Positions 28,356 to 34,208 of a stretch of DNA of 34,208 nt are shown here, in pieces; within the stretch, counting starts at the first letter, position 1; each line of letters opens with the position of its first letter. Below the pieces are notes generated by a model. It saw only the letters and a program-made list of their open reading frames with translations, searched no databases and was not told the origin of the DNA. The DNA is from Melioribacter roseus. Lineage in GTDB: Bacteria; Bacteroidota; Ignavibacteria; Ignavibacteriales; Melioribacteraceae. Location of the stretch: contig DYSW01000007.1 of NCBI GenBank assembly GCA_020726285.1, positions 1 through 34,208 on the forward strand. The letters run 5' to 3'. Position numbers and translations under genes: made by a program.

Positions 28356-29267
28356 TTAGTTTTTGTTAGATTGTGTTTCTGGGAAAGTTAATTCGATAGT
28401 TGTTCCATCTTCAATTTTTGAATGTATTTCTAAATCACCGCCCAGCATTTTTGTAAGTTTGCTTGCTAAAGTTAAACCAAGTCCCGCACCTTCATGTCGG
28501 CGGCGATAACCATCAATTTCCTGTTGTGAAAACGGACGAAGAACTTCTTCAAGCATTTCGTTACTAATTCCGTTTCTGGTATCGACAATTTCAATTCTAA
28601 AATCCTTATTTATTGGATAAGTTTTGATAAATACTTTTCCCTTCTCAACATTGTATTTAATTGCATTTTAAATTAATGCAAAAAGAATCTTTTTAAGATG
28701 AATTTCATCCGTTTCAATGAATTTATTTTCGTCATCAAGATGCAAATCGATTCGAATTGAATTTAGCTCGGCTGATTGCTTTAATTCCTCAACAACATAT
28801 TCAAGTATTCTATTTACGTTATAAAGATGAATTTCTGTTTGCATTTCGCCAGAATTAATTTGTGAAACATCAACAATATTATCCACAAGTCGCAAAAGTA
28901 GTTCAACACCTTCTTTATAAAACCTATTTACCGATTTGTAAAGTGTATAATCAAATTCTTCAATTAACGATTTCAGTTCCGACTTGTTTTCATCAAAAAA
29001 GAATAAATCTGAAGATTTTAGCGGAATAATTCGTTTCAGATTTTTCTTGAGAACATCAAGAATTTTTTCAATCTTTTGCAAACCATTAACTTCTTTTTCA
29101 AAAGAAATTAAACTTTGAATTATGTATGAATATTTTTCCACTTAAATTGCAGGATCTTTTTTAAGTCTGTGCAACAACTTTAACGAATTTTCGGGAACAT
29201 ATCCTTCTTAGCCTAAAGAATCAATTAAAGTTGGAAAATCTTCAGTATTTATCTTATGAACTTTCAT
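28356..29267 (-). pseudogene. degraded sensor histidine kinase
   Basis: A continuous 303-codon frame from ATG 29267 is broken by TAA at 29208-29210, 29142-29144 and 28668-28670. It lies five bases after the HDOD gene stop. The first 115 codons look like a small sensor or GAF remnant (KIEKILDVLKKNLKRIIP). Codons about 118-140 (LLLRLVDNIVDVSQINSG) are the dimerisation helix that follows the H-box, but the H-box His itself is missing, implying an in-frame deletion. The ATPase part has an N-box (NAIKYN) directly after the third stop, a damaged G1 box (DTRNGI instead of DTGxGI), an F-box (RPFSQQ), a G2 box (GAGLGLTLASK) and a DGTTIELTFP end. With no phosphorylated His and three stops it should be inactive. 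Confidence 0.82.
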
Positions 29268-29272
29268 TTACT

Positions 29273-30142
29273 TTAGAGTTGCAAAGTTTCAATTTCTTTT
29301 TGGAATAAATTTTTGTAACCTAAAATAAATTTATCAACCGCTTCAATACTTTTAAATTTTAATATTTCAAGCACGGATTCATCAAGCTGTAAACCGTTAT
29401 CCCAATAGAATTTACCGATATTCAATTTTTGTGTAGCATAATCTGCTAAATGTACAACTGAAGCCATAACTTTGCTTTCTTCAGCTAAATGTGGTTGATG
29501 GTGATTTGCAATTGTGTTGCAATGTGCCAATGGTAAATTCCATTTTTCGGCAAGGAATTTCCCAATTGTTTGGTGATTGTATCCAAGTTGGTTAGTTTCA
29601 ATTTGTAGATAATTTCCTTCTTCAACTGCTTTATTTACTATTTCAATAAAATCTGTATGGAAATATTTGTGTACAACTAGAATTCCCAAATCGTGCAATA
29701 ATCCAGAAACAAAAGCTTCGCTTCCAATTCTGAATCCCAAATCTTCTGCAATTCTTTTTGAAGCATTTCCTGTAATTAAAGAATGCATCCAAAATTCTTT
29801 TTGATCAAGATATTTATCTGTTTTATTCTTGAAGGATTCAATCATTGATAGAGCAATTACGATGTTTTTAATGTCTTGATAACCAACAATCAAAATCGCG
29901 AAATCAATTGTTATAACTTTTCTTGGTAAACCATAAAGCGGGGAATTTGCAATTGATAAGATTTTTGTTGCAAGTCCTTGGTCTTTTCCAATCATTTGTC
30001 CTAATTTTGCCGCGTTTGTTGTTGGATTATCAAGCATATTGGAAACTTCCATCATCACTTGCGACATAGACGGTAAATTGTAAACGTTTGAAAGGATTAA
30101 TTTAGTTTTTTTCTGTTTTTGTTCTAAAATTTGATCGCTCAT
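29273..30142 (-). CDS. HDOD-domain signalling protein (copy A)
   Basis: A 289-residue protein whose core (about 15-215) is an HDOD domain. Typical segments are LPSMSQVMMEVSNMLDNP, KDQGLATKILSIANSPLYG and an HD-like SGLLHDLGILV. HDOD proteins are non-enzymatic or regulatory relatives of HD phosphohydrolases, often found beside chemotaxis, flagellar or two-component genes. No GGDEF or EAL domain is attached. It has AGGAGAAAGGA before its ATG, follows its paralogue by 21 bp and precedes the broken histidine kinase by 5 bp. The frame is intact although both flanks are decaying. Confidence 0.88.
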   Translation of the reverse strand: MSDQILEQKQKKTKLILSNVYNLPSMSQVMMEVSNMLDNPTTNAAKLGQMIGKDQGLATKILSIANSPLYGLPRKVITIDFAILIVGYQDIKNIVIALSMIESFKNKTDKYLDQKEFWMHSLITGNASKRIAEDLGFRIGSEAFVSGLLHDLGILVVHKYFHTDFIEIVNKAVEEGNYLQIETNQLGYNHQTIGKFLAEKWNLPLAHCNTIANHHQPHLAEESKVMASVVHLADYATQKLNIGKFYWDNGLQLDESVLEILKFKSIEAVDKFILGYKNLFQKEIETLQL

Positions 30143-30163
30143 TCTTCCTTTCTCCTATAGATT

Positions 30164-31039
30164 TTATAAAATTGTTGCTTCTGCTTGTTCTTGAATAATT
30201 ATTTTATATTTAGTACATATTTCTTCAAGATATTTTTCGTTGCTTAATTTTAGTGTATCAATAACTTTTCGCTCAAATTTGAAGTTTTTGTCCCAAATAA
30301 AACTGCCGATTTGCTTTTTGTCTAGCATAAAATCTGCAAGATGAACAACTGCCGCAAGTTCGTGGAATTCTTCATATTTCATTGGGGAATGGTGTGTTTC
30401 AACCACGGCGGAAAGTGATGTTGGCAAATTCCATCTTTCAATTAAATATTTTCCAACATCTTCGTGAGTTGCACCCAAAATTTCCATTTCAATAACTTCA
30501 ACTGGAGTTGTTGAGGTCTCGAGTAAATCCAAAATTTTAATGTATTCATCTTTAAAAAAGTTAAAAATTAGTGGAATTCCCAAATCGTGTAAGAATCCAG
30601 CAGTAAACGCTTCGCCGCTAAAATGATAACCCAAATCGTCTGCTAATCTTTTGGAAATTATTCCCGTTAAAAGGGAATGTTGCCAATATTGTTTTTGGTT
30701 GAAACATTTTCCGTCAATTCCATTGAATGCTTCAATCATGGAAAGTGCAATAACAATATTTTTAATATGATTAAACCCAAGTATCACAATTGCAAAATCG
30801 ATAGTTGAAACTTGACGTGGAATTCCATACAAAGGAGAATTTGCAATTTTAAGAATTTTGGTTGTTAAACCTTGATCTTTACTTATAATCTCCCCCAAAT
30901 CAGATGCCGAGGCATTCGAATCAGCAAGCATTCTATTCACTTCTGTTAAAACAATTGGAATAGAAGGTAGATTGTGGACATTATCTAAAATTGAAAATAT
31001 ATTCTTCTTTTTACTAAAATTTTCCAAATTAATTTCCAT
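30164..31039 (-). CDS. HDOD-domain signalling protein (copy B)
   Basis: A 291-residue paralogue of the neighbouring downstream HDOD gene and alignable with it over nearly its whole length: LPSIPIVLTEVNRMLADS, KDQGLTTKILKIANSPLYGIPRQ and AGFLHDLGIPL correspond segment by segment. This is a tandem duplication that has since diverged. Its ATG overlaps the last 11 bases of the readable fliA frame (which ends at 31029), suggesting it was translated as part of the flagellar operon. It is intact. The function is likely regulatory, and no catalytic residues can be asserted. Confidence 0.88.
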   Translation of the reverse strand: MEINLENFSKKKNIFSILDNVHNLPSIPIVLTEVNRMLADSNASASDLGEIISKDQGLTTKILKIANSPLYGIPRQVSTIDFAIVILGFNHIKNIVIALSMIEAFNGIDGKCFNQKQYWQHSLLTGIISKRLADDLGYHFSGEAFTAGFLHDLGIPLIFNFFKDEYIKILDLLETSTTPVEVIEMEILGATHEDVGKYLIERWNLPTSLSAVVETHHSPMKYEEFHELAAVVHLADFMLDKKQIGSFIWDKNFKFERKVIDTLKLSNEKYLEEICTKYKIIIQEQAEATIL

Positions 31040-31664
31040 ATTTGTGGGTTAACATTTCTTTAAGTCTTTCTACTACTTTTGTGTGTATTTGCGAAATTCG
31101 CGAAACTGTAATATCCAACACGTCAGATATTTCTTTATAATTTAAATTTTAGTAATAATACAAAGTCAAAATTAATCTTTCTCTTTCTGAAAGTTCATTT
31201 ATTGCATTAACAAGTAATTCTTTTTTTTTATTGAATTCATGTGTTTCTTCTGGACTTGCAGTTTCGGCTGGAATTACTTCGTAGAAGGAATAACCTTCTC
31301 TATCATCGTTTGTTTTATCTAACGAAATATTTGTATATCTCAAATTTCCTTGTTCATCAAAATTGCTGCGTGGTTTTATCTGAAGTTTCCGTAATTCATC
31401 AATAATTTTTCCTCGAATTCGTTGAATTGCATATGTTTCAAACTTGGTTCCATAATCTGGGTCAAATCTATCTATAGCCTCGCTAAGTCCTTCAATTCCG
31501 AATTGAAAGAAATCCTTTTCATCTACAACATTAAGATTTGCAAACTTACTATTGTTAATAACGTAATGCACCAAATTCGAGTAATTAACAATTATTTTCT
31601 GTTTTATCTTCGAATTTGGCTGCTCTTTGTATAATCGCCAATGAGTTTCATTCTCATTATTCAT
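31029..31664 (-). pseudogene. fliA: flagellar sigma-28 factor, broken
   Basis: The first 171 codons encode sigma regions 2.1-2.4 (FFQFGIEGLSEAIDRFDP, then TKFETYAIQRIRGKIIDELR) and the start of region 4 (LSERERLILTLYYY). A TAA at 31149-31151 then interrupts. The same frame continues in perfect family register: NLNYKEISDVLDITVSRISQIHTK, the region 4.2 helix-turn-helix, ending at 31029. Relatives read YYYENLTxKEI, so the stop replaces Glu. Between KPRS and the ISLD segment about 50-60 residues of region 3 also seem to be missing, compared with the usual 240-260-residue FliA. The ribosome would release a protein lacking the -35-binding helix, so it should not direct transcription. The start overlaps the preceding small gene by ATGA. 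Confidence 0.85.
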
Positions 31665-31888
31665 TTTCTTGGCTTACCATTATATTCTTTATTCATTGCT
31701 TTTTTATACAACATTTTACTAACAGATCTAAAAAATACTAAAACCAAAATACCACTCATTAACGTAATAACAATAAAAATTGCAAAAGATTTGATCAAAA
31801 CATTTTGAATGGGAATATTTTGCTGACTAAAAAATAGAAGCGAAAGAAAAATTACTAAAAGTCCAAAGTGTAAAATTATTTTATTCAT
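31661..31888 (-). CDS. small membrane protein in the flagellar remnant
   Basis: A 75-residue protein with two hydrophobic helices (about 4-22 and 31-53) and a basic tail (LYKKAMNKEYNGKPRK). The start has a clear AAGGAG 5 nt before ATG, and its TGA overlaps the fliA start (ATGA). It lies where small conserved flagellar-operon membrane proteins sit between flhG and fliA, but I do not recognise a family. The frame is intact. Confidence 0.6.
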   Translation of the reverse strand: MNKIILHFGLLVIFLSLLFFSQQNIPIQNVLIKSFAIFIVITLMSGILVLVFFRSVSKMLYKKAMNKEYNGKPRK

Positions 31889-31998
31889 AAAATCTCCTTA
31901 GTTTTAAAACACAAAGACTATACCAAAAAATAATTTTTGAAAGTGTGTTTTTTTATAGATTTGGCTATTATTAAGCGATGAAAATATTTTGGGAAAAC

Positions 31999-32503
31999 CT
32001 ATTTTTGTTTAATATTAGCCATTTGCACATATTTGCGTATTTTTTGACTAATATTACCAATTTCAGTTTGAGCTTTACTGCTATTATTTTTCACAAAAAA
32101 CAGAGTTTGGTTTGAACTCGATTTTCGAAAGATTCCTGAAAAATAAATCTAACGCAGTTTCGGTTATTTTGTTTCGACTGCCAGATTCTCCAAAAATGAT
32201 ATCCGCAAATTCTTCTTTTTGTACAATTTTTTCAAGCGAAGTGTTATTTTGAAAATAATCTTTGATTGATGAATCTGGAAAAATATTTAGCAAAATATGC
32301 AGATTAGAAAAATTCAAATCCATGTCGATTACTAAAACTCGCAAATTGTTTTCAAATAACGCTTTAGCAAGATTTAATATGAACATTGATTTTCCAGTTC
32401 CACCTTTTCCGGAGGTTATTCCAATAATTGGAATTTCTGGATAATTCATATTTTCGGTAAAGTACAAACTAAGTTGCGATATTCTTTCTGCTTGACCTAT
32501 CAT
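31999..32503 (-). pseudogene. flhG: FlhG/MinD-like flagellar number ATPase, deleted and frameshifted
   Basis: The frame from ATG 32503 gives 139 residues and stops at 32084. It starts with the FlhG-type QAERISQL helix and has the deviant Walker A GITSGKGGTGKS (about 28-39), then VLVIDMDLNFSNLHILL. The second Asp motif (DTGAG) and most of the C-terminal half are missing: the text jumps from IIFGESGS to a segment resembling the distal part. Removing one T from the T6 run (complement of 32095-32100) restores a frame that continues to TAG at 31999-32001 with FVKNNSSKAQTEIGNISQKI, which resembles the usual FlhG C terminus. Together this suggests an in-frame internal deletion plus a one-base insertion. 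The start overlaps the upstream flhF end by ATGA. Confidence 0.78.
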
Positions 32504-33036
32504 CTGTTCAATTTTCCAGAAATAACTAAATTTGCTACAAAATCCGAGTCGGCTGCAATAATATCATCTGGAATTGTTTGTCCATTTGTTAAAAACTTAA
32601 TTGGAACTTCAATTGTTGATGATAAATTGAGCAAATTTCCGAAACTTACTGACTCATCAAGTTTGGTGAAAATTAGTCCATTGTAATTAAAAAGTTCAAA
32701 TTTTTCTGCAATATCAAGCATTGTTTTTAAGCTACTTGTTGAATTTAACACTAGGAATGTTTCATCTACTTTTACGGAGGAAATAAATTGTTTAATATCT
32801 TTTAGCAGCTCAAGGTTATTCTGACTTCTTCCAACAGTATCGATAAAAATTAAATCTTTTGTTTTGAATTTACGAACATGCGGCACAAGTACTCCATATT
32901 CCAAAGCGATAAATTTTCGTGTTGAAGCAATTTTTTGGAATAAATTCCCTCCAAGTTTTTCATCAACAAGCGAAATTAATCCGTAACCAATTTCAATTTC
33001 AATTGGGTCAACCTGAATGAATTCCTCAACTTTTAC
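32500..33036 (-). pseudogene. chimera of internal FlhA and C-terminal FlhF
   Basis: This continues the reading frame of the upstream fliR-flhA chimera after its TAA stop. The first about 55 codons are FlhA cytoplasmic domain ([18 protein letters not shown], then [14 protein letters not shown] and [11 protein letters not shown]). Near 32865-32875 it switches without loss of frame to the end of the SRP-like GTPase Flh[12 protein letters not shown] (G3), FTKLDES (G4), then FGNLLN and [15 protein letters not shown]. The FlhA C terminus and the FlhF N-terminal and P-loop parts are gone, so neither activity can remain. A start at 32904 is possible only as a non-canonical TTG. The end overlaps flhG by ATGA. 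Confidence 0.82.
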
Positions 33037-33945
33037 TTATTTTGGCTCGGTATCAACAGTTTCCTCAATTTCTTGAATCTTCAATTCTTCTTCCTTTTTC
33101 TTTTTACTTAAAAAGAAGGTTGCAAAACCAGAAATGCTTCCAAGAAATAAAAAGGGTATTGTCGGCATTCCAGGAATGATTGCAACAAGTAAAATTGAAC
33201 TAGTTACAACTCCTAGTACGCGGGCATTGCCCATTAATTGCATTTTTATTTGTTTATCGAGAGCATTTCCTTCGGCATTTTTTGTAACAATAATACCCGA
33301 AGCAACAGAAATTAGCAAAGCTGGAATTTGTGAAACCAACCCGTCGCCAATTGTTAAAATTGTGTAAGTTTGTAAAGCACTAATTATATCCATTCCATCT
33401 TGCCAAACTCCGATAATAAAACCGCCAAAAATATTGATTGATGTTATTATCAACCATGCAACAGCATCTCCTTTTACAATAACTACGAACTCAATAATTA
33501 CAAGAATGAAGAAAATTATAAATCTGTGTCCACCTATTATTACAAAAATTACACTGCCCATAAAAACAAGTAAAACACCTAAAATATTTTCTGATGTTTG
33601 TGAATTTGGATCGAACATATCTGCCATCATTAATCCAATTTCGTGACTGAGCAAAAATCCCGCAAATGAAATTCCGTAAAAGATTAATTCCAAAGTAAAG
33701 CCCATAATTACTCCAGTTAGAACTTCTTTCAATCCCATAAAAAATAGCCAGATAAATGAAATATTCGAAGGAACATCAACTCTGGGAATAATCATAAAAA
33801 TGATATAAGTAATTGCTAATGCAGTAATTGCTTTGATAAATGTGGGAAAACTTTCATTATTGAAAAAAGGAGCAACCAAGAATAATGATAGAATCCGAAC
33901 AAAAATTAGTATTCCAGTTATAAAATCTGATATAAGAATGTTCAT
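33037..33945 (-). pseudogene. chimera of N-terminal FliR and FlhA fragments
   Basis: The 302-residue frame starts as FliR, the membrane subunit of the flagellar export gate: residues 1 to about 140 include FVRILSLFLVAPFF, GFLLSHEIGLMMADMFDP and the FliR GGH. From about 143 it is FlhA: FFILVIIEFVVI, then from about 157 KGDAVAWLIITSINIFGG and TIGDGLVSQIPALLIS. FlhA normally has about 100 residues between those two pieces, so two deletions are present: FliR end plus all of FlhB plus FlhA start, and an internal FlhA piece. Both junctions are in frame. TAA at 33037-33039 then interrupts the FlhA linker. The start ATG overlaps the fliQ stop (ATGA). It should not function as either protein. Confidence 0.85.
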
Positions 33946-34208
33946 TGCAAGGAATTTATCATAATGTTAAAAACATCTTTTGTAAACGAAATCATTTTAT
34001 CTGCCAAAAATGGAAGTAGAACAATTATTACGATTGCAGTTACTATCAGTTTTGGAACAAAAGTTAAAGTCATTTCCTGAATTGAAGTTGCTGCTTGAAA
34101 AATTGAGATTATTATTCCAACTATCAAACCAGCTCCCAAAACTGGTAAAAGAATTATCAAAACAGTATAAAATGCGTCTGTAAGCAAGCTAATTACTACA
34201 TCAATTGT
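33942..34208 (-). CDS. fliQ: flagellar export protein FliQ, 5' end beyond the window
   Basis: At least 88 residues of FliQ, a two-helix subunit of the flagellar type III export gate. Family signatures are present: ISIFQAATSIQEMTLTFVPKL between the two membrane helices. The frame stays open to the window edge (TIDVVISLLTDAF...), so the true start probably lies only a few codons outside. The TTG at 34187 is an internal alternative that would cut off the expected N terminus. It is the only flagellar gene here that looks whole. fliP would be expected just outside. Confidence 0.9.
   Translation of the reverse strand, partial: TIDVVISLLTDAFYTVLIILLPVLGAGLIVGIIISIFQAATSIQEMTLTFVPKLIVTAIVIIVLLPFLADKMISFTKDVFNIMINSLQ

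Noticed and set aside
31889-31998. Promoter for the small membrane protein and fliA
   Set aside because: TAGTCTTTG is near the consensus but has three bases between TA and TTTG. Not strong enough to list.
32262-32686. Plus-strand reading frames opposite flhG and flhF
   Set aside because: They are antisense shadows of recognisable flagellar sequence, with no ribosome-binding site or family likeness.
28356-33945. Alternative genetic code with TAA read as Glu
   Set aside because: Intact genes throughout the window (icd, clpB, ispF and others) end in TAA at the expected family length, and long housekeeping frames contain no internal TAA. The internal stops are confined to genes with other damage.
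33037-33945. A genuine new FliR-FlhA fusion protein working as a minimal export gate
   Set aside because: The frame continues past a stop into more FlhA and then FlhF, FlhB is missing, and neighbouring flhG, fliA and kinase are also broken. Decay is the simpler reading.

Overview
The window is A+T-rich chromosomal DNA, densely packed and almost entirely housekeeping in content. It is most likely from a Bacteroidota/Ignavibacteria-like (FCB group) lineage. The support is the combination of a monomeric NADP isocitrate dehydrogenase, paired M16 peptidases, a TPPII-like subtilase beside an OPT transporter, and a Bacteroidota-style TAnnTTTG promoter upstream of icd. Flagellar ancestry fits Ignavibacteria/Kapabacteria-type members better than typical Bacteroidia. 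This placement is inference and has only moderate confidence. No rRNA, CRISPR array, insertion sequence, integrase or phage gene was seen, and no gene-free stretch exceeds about 210 bp.

Layout. 1-621: a C-terminal relic of an M3 (Dcp-like) metallopeptidase, divergent from icd. 698-5648: icd (+) and clpB (-), converging on a strong hairpin terminator. 5860-6534: an orphan GNAT/FeeM-like acyltransferase (+). 6594-9400: aspS-argF operon (-). 9540-14491: a DASS-type anion transporter, then two secreted M16 peptidase subunits (+). 14592-17223: ptsN-hisS-rlmB-tRNA-Ala (-). 17328-22529: valS-era-eamA-acyP-ispF, an overlapping chain (-). 22669-28296: a membrane protein, a secreted TPPII-like subtilase and an OPT transporter, which look like a peptide scavenging unit (-). 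28356-34208: the remains of a flagellar export/regulation operon (-).

The last region is the most unusual. In transcription order it reads fliQ, then a reading frame that begins as FliR, continues as FlhA and ends as FlhF with flhB missing entirely, then a shrunken frameshifted flhG, a small membrane protein, a sigma-28 (fliA) gene with a stop inside region 4, two intact tandem HDOD genes, and a histidine kinase with three internal stops and no H-box. Nearly every broken gene carries an internal deletion that kept the frame. All five internal stops are TAA at places where a Glu codon (GAA) would fit. I read this as a flagellar system caught while decaying through short-homology deletions and point nonsense mutations. 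A misassembly, or less likely recoding of TAA, must be excluded.

Elsewhere the genes are intact and arranged in short operons separated by clear hairpin terminators.
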